From Solea solea (lineage: Eukaryota; Chordata; Actinopteri; Pleuronectiformes; Soleidae), in assembly GCF_958295425.1 (NCBI RefSeq), contig NC_081141.1, positions 29,816,342 through 29,880,341 on the forward strand: a DNA stretch of 64,000 bases, written 5' to 3'. The position numbers were made by a program, and so were the translations under genes. Below are positions 43,829-56,994 of this stretch, piece by piece; the stretch's first letter is position 1, and every line of letters starts with the position of its first letter. The notes under the pieces were generated by a model. The model was not told where the DNA came from and made no database searches. It was given only the letters and a program-made list of their open reading frames with translations.

Positions 43829-44913
43829 GCTTCCAGTCTGCTAACTTTCTACATCCCAGTGGTGAGGGGGGCGTGCCTTCTGAGACCAAAGGTCAACGCG
43901 TCCAAACATCAAAACAAATGAAACGACTGTGGGCGGTGTTTTGTGTGATGACATCACACTGAAGTGCTTTGTGATTGGTGGATATTCTGAACTTTTTTAT
44001 GCTACAAACACAAAAAAGTTTGATTTATTCTCAAATGTATTTTTTACTATTTTCATATTTCAGCGACATTTATTTTGTGTCGATAGATTAAAGCAGATTA
44101 AGTTTATATTTCTACACTTTTCTCTGTCATCATGGATGTTAGCGTTAGCAGCTGCAGTGTGGTGGCGCTGCAGTGTGGTGGCGCTGCAGCCTCCTCTGGT
44201 TTCAGTCAAATTCAGCAGGTTTTTGTAAAATAAGCTTCGTAAATATATTTGTATATGAAATGACTTTTAAGCATCTATTTATTTTCTGTATGTTACATAT
44301 CCTGAGGAGGCGGGGCCTCAGACATTTGTCACTACTGATGTGAAGGTGTTTGAAGCCCTGCCCCCTCTCTGACCTCTGACCCTCCTCACAAAACATTCAA
44401 ATAAATAAATAAAATTATACAAGACAACAAAGATGAAGGGTTTTTTGTTTTTAACAAAAGAGACAAAAATATCATTTTCTCTCATTTATATTAAAAATAT
44501 ATAAAATCATAGATTATGATTTTATTTTCACACAGAAAAGTAATTATTTACATTTTATATAAAGGTTCAGTGCATGTTTTTAATATGATTTCACTACACA
44601 TCAGAATAAATATTCAGTCAAAAAGAAAGTATACATATAACTGTGTGTATATATAGAGAGAGACATACATATACTGTACACATGTATATATGTATGTATA
44701 TATATATATACATGTATGTATATGTAAATATACACATATGTATATATATATATGATCGTCTCAGTCTTTAGTTTTGATTCTCTGACAGAAAACCTTGTTA
44801 TGAGGTGACGATGCTAACCACCGCCCCACCGTGTGACCTTGGGTAAATTCAAGGTCTTTCTTCTGCTTCTTTTCAAACACGTGATCTTCTCTGTTCCAGT
44901 AACAATGTGACAC
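42762..44913. other. bmp3-prkg2 convergent intergenic region
   Basis: Probably contains both 3' UTRs: a plus-strand AATAAA at 43537-43542 for bmp3 and a minus-strand AATAAA at 44521-44526 for prkg2. It also holds an inverted dispersed-repeat copy at 43150-43290, GT tracts at about 43283-43305 and 43797-43826, CTCF-like cores near 43322 and 43782, a TA/TATG microsatellite at 44640-44755 and half of a tRNA-like SINE head at 44789-44837 on the minus strand. No further gene was seen. Confidence 0.6.
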
Positions 44914-47900
44914 TTAGAAGTCCACGTCCCAGCCCGAGAACTCGTCAGGAGGACTGTCTTCATCTGGAGCATAAGAGTCAAAGTACCTGTGGTCTGTAGG
45001 TCCAGAGACCTGAGGAGGACGAGAAGACCAGGACCCATCAGCTCAGTCCTCAGTGATTTACAACCTAAATCATTCATTTTCACTCATAATTCTCAATATT
45101 TGTCTGATGAAAACTGAGAAACTAAATCTAAACTCATTTAATCCCAGAATTTACAAGTTCTTGCACGTTCTCGTAAATTCTCATAAGTTCTCACACGTTG
45201 TCATAAGTTCTCGTATGTTCTCGTGTGTTCATGTAAATTCTCGTAACTTTCGTAAGTTCTCGTAAGTACTCGTAAATTCTTGTTAGTTGTTGCACGTTGT
45301 AATACGTGTTCTCGTATGTTCTTATAAGCACTTGTACGTTCTCGTACACTCTTGTGCGTTCTTGTACACTCTTGTATATTCTTGTAAGTTCTTGTATGTT
45401 CTCGTAAGTTCTCGTATGTTCTTGCAAGTTCTTGTAATTTCTCGTAAACTCTTGTACATTCTTGTATGTTCTTGTACGTTCTCATACGTTCTTGAACGTT
45501 CTTGTGTACATGTACGTTCTTGTACGTTCTCGTAAATCCTATAGTTCTTGTGCGTTCTCGTACACTCTTGTATATTCTTGTAAGTTCTCGTATGTTCTCA
45601 TACGTTCTCGGAAGTTCTTGTACGTTCTCGTACACTCTTGTACATTCTGGTACACTCTTGTATATTCTTGTAAGTTCTTGTATGTTCTCGTATGTTCTTA
45701 TACATTCTTATAAGCTCTTGTATGTTCTCGTATGTTGTCATACGTTCTCATAAATTCTCGTATGTTCTTGTACGTTCTCGAACGTTCTTGTGTACATGTA
45801 CGTTCTTGTACGTTCTTGTACGTTCTCGTAAATCCTATAGTTCTTGTGCGTTCTCGTACACTCTTGTATATTCTTGTAAGTTCTCGTAGGTTCTCGTATG
45901 TTCTCATACGTTCTCGGAAGTTCTTGTACGTTCTCGTACACTCTTGTACATTCTGGTACACTCTTGTATATTCTTGTAAGTTCTTGTATGTTCTCGTATG
46001 TTCTTGTACATTCTTATAAGCTCTTGTATGTTCTCGTATGTTGTCATACGTTCTCATAAATTCTCGTATGTTCTTGTACGTTCTCGTACGTTCTTGAACG
46101 TTCTTGTGTACAAGTGCATTCTTGTACGTTCTTGTGCGTTCTCGTACACTATCGTATATTCTTGTAAGTACTCGTATGTTCTCGTAAGTTCTTGTACGTT
46201 CTCGTACACTCTCGTATATTCTTGTAAGTTCTTGTATGTTCTCGTATGTTCTTGTACGTTCTCATAAGCTCTTGTAGGTTCTCGTACTTCCTCGTAAGTT
46301 CTCGTATGTTCTCCTACGTTCTCGTAAGTTCTCATATGTTCTCGTACGTTCTCGTATGTTCTTGCACGTTCTCGTTAGCTCTCGTATGTTCTCATACGTT
46401 TTCGTAAGCTCTTGTTCACACTCACCTCTCTCTTCAGTGGAGATGATAACGTTCTCACCTTCAGTCCTTCCCAGTTAAAACCATTAAACCACCTTCATGA
46501 AGAACAGAAACATGTGATAAATTGACTCATCAGTTGTTCCTTCAGTCTTTTGGCTGCAGATAAACTTCCTGTTTGTTTCCTGTTCACGTAGAGCAGCAAC
46601 ATGTCTTACTGGAGTATTCCACTAGGGGGCACACCACAGAATTCAAGACATTTGAGAATATCAAAAATGTTTGGTGTGTATTTTGTACTTTATAAAACAA
46701 AGAAATCATTTAAACGGAATCATTTTATATTTTCTGACATTTTCTGAACCTAAAGTCTCATTGATGAATGATGACGTCATTATTATGAACGAATACCTGT
46801 GCTTCTTGATGTCTGTTATTCCATTTTTCAGGTTTCCCAGTCGCTCTGAGGGATTTGGTCTGTAAAGTTCAGCAGAGACAGTGACAACAGTCAAAGTTCA
46901 GGTCAATTCTAGGTGTTTTGATGTTTAAAGACTCAGTGAAGCTTCGTCTAAGGCTGGAAATGTGTCGAGTCATCGTCTCTGTAATCTGAGAATATTTGTT
47001 AGGAGTAGATTAACGTGATGAAACTGATTTTCCTTCTTTATTTCATAGATGATCGAATCACCTGCAGAGTTTTCGTATGAGGTCCTCTGGTCTCTTTGTG
47101 ATCTTCCTGGGAAAGTCCATCTTCTCAATGCCCTTCAGGATGAAGGTGTAGGTCATCATCTGGTCAGTGCCACAGAACGGAGGACTGTGGGACGAGGACA
47201 GGATTCTATTATGTCCACAAACAAAGTGAAAGTGAAGAGTGAGCTGCTGCAGATGCACTGACCTGCCGGTCAGCAGCTCAAACACCAGGATGCCCAGAGA
47301 CCAGAAGTCCACACTCAGGTTGTGGCCTTGGTTGAGGATGATCTCTGGAGCCACGTACTCTGGTGTCCCACAGAAGGTCCACGTCTTCTGTCCACATCTG
47401 ATCTTCTTAGCGAAACCAAAGTCAACCTGAGGAAGAGGAGCTGATCAGTGGAAGAAACTTCAGAACTTCACCATGAAACAGAGGAATCACATGTTTTTTC
47501 TGGTCTCTGGTCTCACGTATGTCCACACTCACCAGTTTAATGTATCCGTCTGTGTCCAGCATCAGGTTCTCAGGCTTCAGGTCTCTGTAGAGAACTCCTT
47601 TACGATGAAGGTAATCAAACGCTTCAGTGACGCAGGCCACGCAGAATTTAGATGTGGATTCATCAAAGCTGCCCCTGAAAACACAACAGGTCCAGGTCCA
47701 GGTTTAGGTGCAGGTGTGAGCACAAGTCCAGGTCCAGGTCCAGGTGTGAGTTACCTGTCTCTGAGCAGACTCCAGATCTCTCCGCCCAGACACGCCTCCA
47801 GCAGCATGTACACATATTTATTGTCTTTAAACGTGCGATAGAGTCTGAAACAAACACAGATTATTTTACCTTTAGAGTCAATGATGTAAACATAACCATT

Positions 47901-50900
47901 ACCCATAATCCTCTGCTCTGTGACATTTATTTAACGACTAACTTGACGACAAACGGTGAGCGAGCCTCAGCGAGGATCTTCCTCTCTGAGTGGACGTGTT
48001 CTTCTTGTCTGTTGTCCACCACATGTTTCTTCTTAATGACCTTCAGAGCAAAGGTCACGTCTTTGTCCTTCACCTTCACCTGAACATTCAAAACAACAAC
48101 GTCACTTTAATGAGACCAATGGATGATTATAATCCTCTGTAGATTACATATAATACTCACCAGATTACTTCACCCTCACACTGAGATTAAGCAGCGGCTG
48201 TAAACTGGTTTATTTAGTGAGTAAATAATTGATTAGTTGATGGTTTAAACATTAGAGTTTGTGATCGTACCAGTTCCACACGTCCGAAACCTCCAACGCC
48301 GAGCGTAGCGACGGAGTCCAGCAGGTCGAAGGGTCGAGACGACGGGAACGCAGACACCAAGTCCTTCAGCTGGACCACGTCAGGAGACAGTGGCTGACTC
48401 TGGTGACGAGACAGCGACTTCCTGTGGACGGAGACACACGTGAGCAAAGCTTTGTTTTTAGGAACCAACGCCATGAGCGGACAAAATCACTGTTATTAAA
48501 AACTTGTGAGAACACAGAACGTGTTAGAGAGACTATAACAATGTGTCTGATATACTTTCTTATATCTTTATTATATATAGTGTATATACTGTATATATAC
48601 TATGTATTTACATATATAGTATATATGTATATATATGCTATATATACATATATGTATATATAGTATATATACAGTATATATGTACATATACTATATGTAT
48701 ATATTGTTCTCCGGATGTTCTCTTGTTCTCATGAACGTTCTTTTGTTCTCTTGAACGTGCTCTTGTTCTCATGAACGTTTTCTTGTTCTCATAAATGTTC
48801 TCTTGTTCTCATAAACGTTCTCTTGTTCTCATGTTCTCTTGTTCTCTAGAACGTTCTCTTGTTCTCATGTTCTCATAAACGTTCTCTTGTTCTCATGTTA
48901 GTTCTCTTGTTCTCATAAACGTTCTCTTGTTCTCATGTTCTCTTGTTCTCAAGAATGTTCTCTTGTTCTCATGTTCTCATAAACGTTCTCTTGTTCTCAT
49001 GTTAGTTCTCTTGTTCTCATGAACGTTCTCTTGTTCTCATGTTCTCTTGTTCTCAAGAACGTTCTCTTGTTCTTATGAACGTTCTCTTGTTCTCATGTTC
49101 TCTTGTTCTCAAGAACGTTCTCTTGTTCTCAAGAACGTTCTCTTGTTCTCATGTTCTCGTGAATGTTCTCTTGTTCTCATAAACGTTCTCTTGTTCTCAT
49201 AAACGTTCTCTTGTTCTCATGTTCTCTTGTTCTCAAGAATGTTCTCTTGTTCTCATGAACGTTCTCTTGTTCTCATAAACGTTCTCTTGTTCTCAAGATA
49301 GTTCTCTTGTTCTCATGAACGTTCTCTTGTTCTCATGAACGTTCTCTTGTTCTCAAGAACGTTCTCTTGTTCTCATGAACGTTCTCTTGTTCTCATGTTC
49401 TCTTGTTCTCAAGAACGTTCTCTTGGTCTTATGTTCTCATGAACGTTCTCTTGTTCTCATGAACGTTCTCTTGTTCTCATAAACGTTCTCTTGTTGTTAT
49501 GAACGTTCTCTTGTTCTCATGTTCTCTTGTTCGCAAGAACGTTCTCTTGTTCTCTTGTTCTCATAAACGTTCTATTGTTCTCATGTTCTCTTGTTCTCAA
49601 GAACGTTCTCTTGTTCTCATGTTCTCATGTTCTCATGAACGTTCTCTTGTTCTCATGTTCTCTTGTTCTCATGTTCTCTTGTTCTCATGTTCTCTTGTTC
49701 TCAAGAACGTTCTCTTGTTCTCATTAACGTTCTCTTGTTCTCATGTTCTCTTGTTCTCAAGAACGTTCTCTTGTTCTCATGTTCTCATGAACGTTCTCTT
49801 GTTCTCATGAACGTTCTCTTGTTCTCATGTTCTCTTGTTCTCAAGAACGTTCTCTTGTTCTCATGAACGTTCTCTTGTTCTCATGAACGTTTTCTTGTTC
49901 TCATGTTAGTTCTCTTGTTCTCATAAACGTTCTCTTGTTCTCATGTTCTCTTGTTCTCAAGAACGTTCTCTTGTTCTCATGTTCTCATAAACGTTCTCTT
50001 GTTCTCATGAACGTTCTCTTGTTCTCATGAACGTTCTCTTGTTCTCATGTTCTCTTGTTCTCAAGAACGTTCTCTTGTTCTTATGAACGTTCTCTTGTTC
50101 TCAAGAACGTTCTCTTGTTCTCAAGAACGTTCTCTTGTTCTCATGTTCTCGTGAATGTTCTCTTGTTCTCATAAACGTTCTCTTGTTCTCATAAACGTTC
50201 TCTTGTTCTCAAGAATGTTCTCTTGTTCTCATAAACGTTCTCTTGTTCTCAAGAACGTTCTCTTGTTCTCATGAACGTTCTCTTGTTCTCATGAACGTTC
50301 TCTTGTTCTCAAGAACGTTCTCTTGTTCTCATGAACGTTCTCTTGTTCTCATAAACGTTCTCTTGTTGTTATGAACGTTCTCTTGTTCTCATGTTCTCTT
50401 GTTCGCAAGAACGTTCTCTTGTTCTCATGTTCTCGTGAACGTCCTCTTGTTCTCATAAACGTTCTCTTGTTCTCATAAACGTTCTATTGTTCTCATGTTC
50501 TCTTGTTCTCATGTTCTCATGTTCTCATGAACGTTCTCTTGTTCTCATGTTCTCTTGTTCTCATGTTCTCTTGTTCTCATGTTCTCTTGTTCTCAAGAAC
50601 GTTCTCTTGTTCTCATTAACGTTCTCTTGTTCTCATGTTCTCTTGTTCTCAAGAACGTTCTCTTGTTCTCATGTTCTCATGAACGTTCTCTTGTTCTCAT
50701 GAACGTTCTCTTGTTCTCATGTTCTCTTGTTCTCAAGAACGTTCTCTTGTTCTCATGAACGTTCTCTTGTGTTCTGTGTTTACCTGCCGTGTCTCTTCTT
50801 GTCGTCGCGCTCCAGCGTTGCCACGTAACCTTGCAGGTATTTCTGCAGCTCGTGGAACGTTCCCACCGTCTGATCAAACGTCCTGAAAACAACAAAACAC

Positions 50901-51080
50901 ATTCAATAGCAGAACCACCGGACTGGACCAGACCAGACTGGACTGGACTGAACTGGACTGGACCGGAGTCATAACCAAAAACAGCAGCTCTGTCTCCTGC
51001 AGAAGAACTCACTCTCTGTCGATGACCAGACACTCGACGTTCTCGTCTGCCACGATGTTCGCTGACCTGACGTCGTCACT

Positions 51081-51115
<35 letters not shown>

Positions 51116-51772
51116 GCACACACACACGGATGATGGTTGATAGTTATGAATGTTGATTATTGATCAGAATCAATGATCAGTACCTGATCAGAGCTTTCTC
51201 TCCAAAATAATCTCCTCTCTGCAGCGTGTTTATGGTCTGTGGCGCCGTGTGGGCGTCGCTCGTCTGTGTCACCTTCACCTGAACAACAACACGTGATCAC
51301 GTGACCTCAGAATGAAGCAGCAGCTCTGAACATGAACAACAGCGGCCTTGTGTGTCTCGATCAGGTATCACACTCTTCCTCCATGACATCATCGATGTGT
51401 GTGTGTGTGTGTTCACCTTTCCCTGAGCGATAATGAAGAAGGTGCTGCCTTCCTCGCCCTCACGAATCACGTACTCTCCTTTATTGTAGTACTCCTGTAA
51501 CCGGGGGGGGGTTATTAGAGGTCAGGACTGCAGCATGGACCCTCTCGCTCTGTGACCGGCGCCCCCTGCAGGAGCAGAGCTGGAGGTCACAGGTCGAGTT
51601 AATCACACTAGAAACACTAGGCAGCAGAGGACCAGCAGCTAAAATCACTGCACACACGCGCACACACACATTTAATGCTGAGGCTCAGAGACAGAACTCA
51701 CCACCTCCAGACAGTCCACCATCTTACTGAGCTTCTCCTCAGGAAGGTTCTCCAGCAGAGGAACACTGTGAG

Positions 51773-51811
<39 letters not shown>

Positions 51812-53574
51812 TGACTGTGCGCCACCTGCAGGTGGAGCAAATAAAGCTGAGCTGGCTGAGCAATAATTCAATAATGTGACACCTATCAGACTGCAAAATA
51901 ATGAGCTGTTCTAAACATCCACCAACGGACTGACTGCCAAATAGTGAGATGTTCTCTGGTGGTACGGTGACGTCGAGAAACTTTAAATACTTTTAAAACC
52001 TTATTAATGATCGATAATCAATAATAAAGTCAAGCTGCAGATCAGCGGCTACAATCTGATGCTAACCTTCGTAAGAAGTTGCGATGCTGTTCTTGACGCG
52101 TCTCTGCCGTCCTCCTCATAATGTTCTGAAACGCCTCACGATCCAACGCCCACGTCCCGACTTTACTCACCGCTGAAGGAAAAAATAACAACAATAACAC
52201 GTTCATCGGAAAAGAAGAGGAGGTGCTAAACATTTAAGAAATGTAACCCTTTAAAAAAGAAATTTAACCCTTTAATAAAAAAGTAATTCAACCCTTTAAA
52301 AACGAAATTTAACCCTTTAAAAAAAGAAACGTAACCCTTTTAAGGTTAGGTTGAGGTTAGGATTAGGATTAGGATTAGGATTAGGCCAGTAGTAATTGTG
52401 GTTAAATCTCCAGGAAATGAATGTAAGTCAATGCAATGTCCCCTTGTGTGTGTGTGGGAGAGAGTGAGTGGTTTACAGACTTCAGTGTTATACTGAGGTG
52501 ACAACACTTGGACATTATGTATATAATGTGGGCGTGGTTACCTCGTACGGACGCCGTGCATGTGCAGTTGTACAGAATGGCTAACTCTCCAAACGTGGTC
52601 CAGACTGTGATCGATGTCAGACGTTTATTGTGTTGAAACACGTCCAACTTTCCATCTGCAAACATGAAACCAGGACAATCAATACTCTGTGTTTTAGGAC
52701 ACAGACCGACAGAGAGAGAGACAGAGAGAGAGAGAGACAGACCGACAGAGAGACAGTTTAAACAGGTGTAAACAGGTGTAAACAGGTGTAAACAGGGTGA
52801 ACTGAGTGTGAACACGATGGTGGTAGCGGTGAACGTACCTGCCAGGATGAACAGGTGGTTTCCCGGTTCCCCCTGCGTGATGACGTACTCCCCCTGCTGG
52901 TAGGAGCGCTCGTACATGCACTCCACCATGTCTCTGAGCTGCTGCAGCTCCAGTCTCTTCAGGTACTGGTTCCTGTTGAGGGCTTCGGTGAGCAGCTTCT
53001 TCACACTGTCACACACACACACACACACACACTCACATGTAATATTATATATTATAGAGATCTTTAATCTTTCTCTCACCACGTTTCACCTCGCGTCCTT
53101 TGGTACGCGCGTCTTCTCAAAGGAGAACTTGGGCAGCGTGCTGGAGTCGTAGGTTCTGGACGTGGGTTCTGCCGACACGCCGGCTTTGGCTCCTTTTCTC
53201 CTGTTGGCGCCGACGCTGAACTTGAGGCTTTTCCCGCCGACGCCGGCTTTGACGGACGGAGGTCGTGAGGTCAGAGAGGCGGAGACTTCACTCTGACTCT
53301 TTAGCGCCTCCTGCAGTTTATTGAGCTGGTTGCTCTTGCTTTGCAGCTCCTCGCTCAGCTCGCTCAGAGCTCGTGTCTGATTGGCCAACGTCTCCCTCAG
53401 GTTTCTGACCTGCTGGTCTTTGGCTAGAAGCTCCTCCTCCTTCCTCTTGACCTCAAGCTCCAGCTCGTCCACTCGTGACCTCAGAACGTCAAGGCCGCCG
53501 GGATCTTTGAGGGCGGAGCCGTTAGAGGCGTCGGTTTGTTCGTAACACTTTGATTTCATTGACCCGTTCCCCAT
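44914..53574 (-). CDS. prkg2: cGMP-dependent protein kinase 2 (PKG II)
   Basis: Eighteen exons join in phase (minus strand): 53574-53090, 53005-52839, 52655-52542, 52172-52067, 51765-51702, 51494-51417, 51278-51184, 51078-51013, 50882-50784, 48421-48271, 48079-47943, 47844-47755, 47674-47533, 47426-47263, 47184-47062, 46859-46797, 46492-46426 and 45009-44914. The product is 768 aa (human 762). Features in order: MGNGS myristoylation start, a leucine-zipper coiled coil (about 30-95), autoinhibitory [13 protein letters not shown], cGMP site A ([10 protein letters not shown]), cGMP site B ([15 protein letters not shown]), kinase [10 protein letters not shown], Lys488, YRDLKPEN (Asp582), DFG (600-602), Thr615, APE, and terminal SGWDVDF. 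It phosphorylates Ser/Thr targets at membranes downstream of cGMP, for example in bone growth and ion transport. Oddity: site A has Cys250 where the family has the phosphate-binding Arg. Introns 9 and 17 hold large arrays. Confidence 0.97.
45150..46413. repeat. GTTCTTGTACGTTCTCGTA array, prkg2 intron 17
   Basis: About 1.26 kb of roughly 9-10-bp units TTCTCGTACG, TTCTTGTAAG and CACTCTTGTA. A block of over 200 bp is repeated (around 45500-45730 and 45790-46030). The array starts about 12 nt downstream of the exon 17 splice donor (46425). Confidence 0.95.
48540..48705. repeat. TATATG microsatellite, prkg2 intron 9
   Basis: Alternating TA with TATGTA and TATAGTATA interruptions, directly next to the TTCTCTTG array. 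Confidence 0.9.
48712..50770. repeat. 2-kb GTTCTCTTGTTCTCATGAAC array, prkg2 intron 9
   Basis: Units combine GTTCTCTTGTTCTCA with TGAAC, TAAAC, AGAAC or TG. An 892-bp higher-order block is duplicated (the rare variant TCATTAACGT occurs at 49721 and 50613). The array begins about 13 nt from the exon 9 donor (50783) on the transcribed strand. Confidence 0.97.
52341..52450 (-). repeat. Second copy of the telomere-like dispersed repeat
   Basis: In inverted orientation to 22830-23098: the minus strand shares GGGGACATTGCATTGACTTA and AACCACAATTACTACTGGCC, followed by CCTAATCCTAAT hexamers. It lies in prkg2 intron 3. Confidence 0.7.
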
Positions 53575-53861
53575 GACGTCACCTGAAGGTCTGCTCAGGT
53601 GATGGAGGACAAGAAAGAGGAAGAGGAGGAAGAAGAAGCTGAGGTTTCAGACAAAGAGCTGACGCTGTGCAGAGAAGAAAGCTGAGAACAGATGATCACA
53701 AAGATTGTCCTCCATTTATAATTCAGGAGACAGGAAGTGTCACGTTACACTTCCTGTCTGTTTCCATGACGACGCTGCAAATACTCATAATATACTCGTC
53801 ATATTAAATATGTTATGTTAAATATTTCCCTGACCCTGAACTTAGACCAAATATAAATGAA

Positions 53862-53901
<40 letters not shown>

Positions 53902-53986
53902 AGAAAAAAAAGGCAAAAAACAATCGTATCTATTGTTGGACTGACTTCCCACTCACACACACACACACACACACACACACTCTCTA

Positions 53987-54018
<32 letters not shown>

Positions 54019-54026
54019 TCTCTCTA

Positions 54027-54100
<74 letters not shown>

Positions 54101-54476
54101 ACAGGACTCATTCATGGTGAGGACAGAGTGAATGTCGGACTCTTCTCATGTTTCACACAAACACGTGTTATTGTATTTTATGATGTTTTTAATCACAAGA
54201 ATCTCAATGCAATTATTTCATATTTTAATTTTCACTATTTATTTATTCATGTGTTCATCAGCTACACACTTGTAATTATGATGAAGATGACGTACCTGCA
54301 ACATAACGCAGCACCTCCTCCTCCTCTTCCTCCTCTTTCTTCTTCAGCAGGAAAATAAATGCAAAAATGTTCACTGATCCAAGATTCTTTAAACACGATT
54401 TAACAAACAAAAAATCTATTTACACACAATGAAGAAGAGGAGAGGTCTGTCTGCTGTGATATCATCCTTCCTCTAT

Positions 54477-54535
<59 letters not shown>

Positions 54536-54679
54536 GTGTGTGCAGTGTGATTGACAGCTTCAGTTGTTTTGTTTCCACAGAAAAACATTTCGAAATGCTG
54601 ACTCATGTTTAATCATAAACACATTATCACCCTCAGTTTAAATGTAATTCAACGTTTCAATGTTTCATCTCCTTCAACA
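53575..54679. other. prkg2 upstream region with microsatellites
   Basis: Holds the probable prkg2 promoter/5' UTR just above 53574, a GT tract at 53864-53900, CA and CTCT tracts at 53954-54104 and a pure (CT)n of about 27 repeats at 54481-54534. No TATA box or other decisive promoter element was recognised. Confidence 0.55.
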
Positions 54680-56785
54680 TAGGAACTTTAGTACGTCGTC
54701 CAAAATGAGACAAAAAAGTCACAGATTAGTATGTTGTCCAATTTTTGACAAAAAAGTCACAGTATAGTATGTTGTCCACAATTTGACAAAAAGGTCCTAG
54801 TATAGTATGTTGTCCAAAATTTGACAAAAAGGTCATAGTATAGTACGTCGTCCAAATTTTGACAAAAAAGTCATAGTATAGTATGTCGTCCAAAATGAGA
54901 TAAAAAAGTCAGAGTTTAGTATTTCGTCCAAAACGAGACAACAAGGTCATAGTATAGTACGTCGTCCAAAATGAGATAAAAAAAGTCATAGTATAGTATG
55001 TCGTCCAAAATGAGATAAAAAAGTCATAGTTTAGTATTTCGTCCGAAATGAGACAAAAAAGTCATAGTTTAGTATGTCGTCCAAAATGAGACGAAGAGGT
55101 CACAGTATAATATGTCGTCCAAAATTTGACAAAAAGGTCATAGTATAGTACGTCGTCCAAAATTTGACAAAAAGGTCATACTTTAGTATATTGTACAAAA
55201 TTTGAAAAAAAAAGTCCTACTTTAGTATGTCGTTCAAAGTTTGACAAAAAAGTCATAGTATAGTATGTCATACAAAAATTGACAACAAAGTCATAATTTA
55301 GTATGTCGTCCAAAATGAGACACAAAGTCATAGTATAGTATGTCGTCCAAAATGAGACAATAAAAGTCATAGTATAGTACGTCGTCTAAAATGAGACAAA
55401 ATGTCATAGTATAGTATGTCGTCCAAAATGAGACAAAAAAGTCATAGTTTAGTATGTCGTCCAAAATTAGACAAAAAGTCTTGGTATAGTATGTCGTCCA
55501 AAATGAGAAAAAAAAGTCATAGTTTAGTATGTCATCCAAAATTTGACAAAAAAAGTCATAGTATAGTATGTCGTCCAGAATTTGACAAAAACGTAATAGT
55601 ATAGTATGTCATACAAAAATTGACAAAAAAGTCATAATTTAGTATGTCGTCCAAAATGAGACAAAAAAGTCATAGTTTAGTATGTCGTCCAAAATTAGAC
55701 AAAAAGTCTTGGTATAGTATGTCGTCCAAAATGAGACAAAAAAGGTCATAGTATAGTATTTCGTCCAAAATTTGATAAATAAGTCATAGTATAGTACGCC
55801 GTCCAAGATTTGACAAAAAGGTCATAGTATAGCATGTCGGCCAAATTTTGACAAAAAAGTCATAGTATAGAATGTCGTCCAAAATGAGACAAAAAAGTCA
55901 TAGTATAGTATGTCGTCAAAATGAGACAAAAAAGGTCATAGTATAGTATTTCGTCCAAAATTTGATAAATAAGTCATAGTATAGTATGTCGTCCTAAATT
56001 TGACAAAAACGTCATAGTATAGCATGTCGCCCAAAATTTGACAAAAAGGTCATAATATAGTATTTCGTCCAAAATTTGATAAATAAGTCATAGTATAGCA
56101 TGTCGGCCAAATTTTGACAAAAAAGTCATAGTATAGTACGTCGTCCAAAATGAGACAAAAAAGTCATAGTATAGTATTTCGTCCAAAATTTGATAAATAA
56201 GTCATAGTACAGTATGTCGTCCTAAATTTGACAAAAACGTCATAGTATAGTACGTCGTCCAAAATGAGACAAAAAAGTCATAGTTAAGTATGTCGTCCAA
56301 AATTTGACAAAAAAGTCATAGTATAGAATGTCGTCCAAAATGAGACAAAAAAGTCATAGTATAGTATGTCGTCCAAAATTTGACAAAAAAGTCATAGTAT
56401 AGTATGTCGTCAAAATGAGACAAAAAAGGTCATAGTATAGTATTTCGTCCAAAATTTGATAAATAAGTCATAGTATAGTATGTCGTCCTAAATTTGACAA
56501 AAAAGTCATAGTATAGTATGTCGTCAAAATGAGACAAAAAAGGTCATAGTATAGTATTTCGTCCAAAATTTGATAAATAAGTCATAGTATAGTATGTCGT
56601 CCTAAATTTGACAAAAAGGTCATAGTATAGAATGTCGTCCAAAATGAGACAAAAAAGTCATAGTATAGTATGTCGTCCAAAATGAGACAAAAAAGTCATA
56701 GTATAGTATGTCGTCCAAAATGAGACAAAAATGTCATAGTATAGTATGTCGTCCAAAATTTGACAAAAAAGTCATAGTATACCAG
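54680..56785. repeat. 2.1-kb AT-rich minisatellite, about 38-bp unit
   Basis: Unit contains AAAAAGTCATAGTATAGTAT then GTCGTCCAAAATGAGAC or the alternative TTTGACAAA ending. Roughly 56 copies with many substitutions. It fills most of the space between the divergent prkg2 and tmem175 genes. Confidence 0.95.
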
Positions 56786-56994
56786 TTCTCATAAAGAAGA
56801 AGACATTTTCAATCCAACATCCAAAATGAAGATTGAAAGGAGACAAAAGTCTCTCACCTGTCAGGAATTGTTGGCGTGGTGGATTTTTTTCACAATCATA
56901 AGGTTGTGGTGTCCACTAGGTGGCAGCATCATTTCCACACCTGTGTGATTGTGTGTCAGACTCTACAAAAGGATGGATTGTAAACTAATGTTCA

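Noticed and set aside
45191..46335. [13 protein letters not shown] repeat frames
   Set aside because: Translation of the prkg2 intron 17 array in both strands.
46459..46492. Shorter prkg2 exon 17 ending at CTGAAG|GTGAGA
   Set aside because: It is in phase but would drop the conserved segment; reading on to GAGAG|GTGAGT at 46426 restores [11 protein letters not shown], which aligns with human ARSLPSPLQRE.
47049..47261. Plus-strand frames over prkg2 exons
   Set aside because: Antisense shadows of kinase-domain exons 14 and 15.
49499..50758. [11 protein letters not shown] repeat frames
   Set aside because: Translation of the prkg2 intron 9 array; identical frames recur at the 892-bp duplication.
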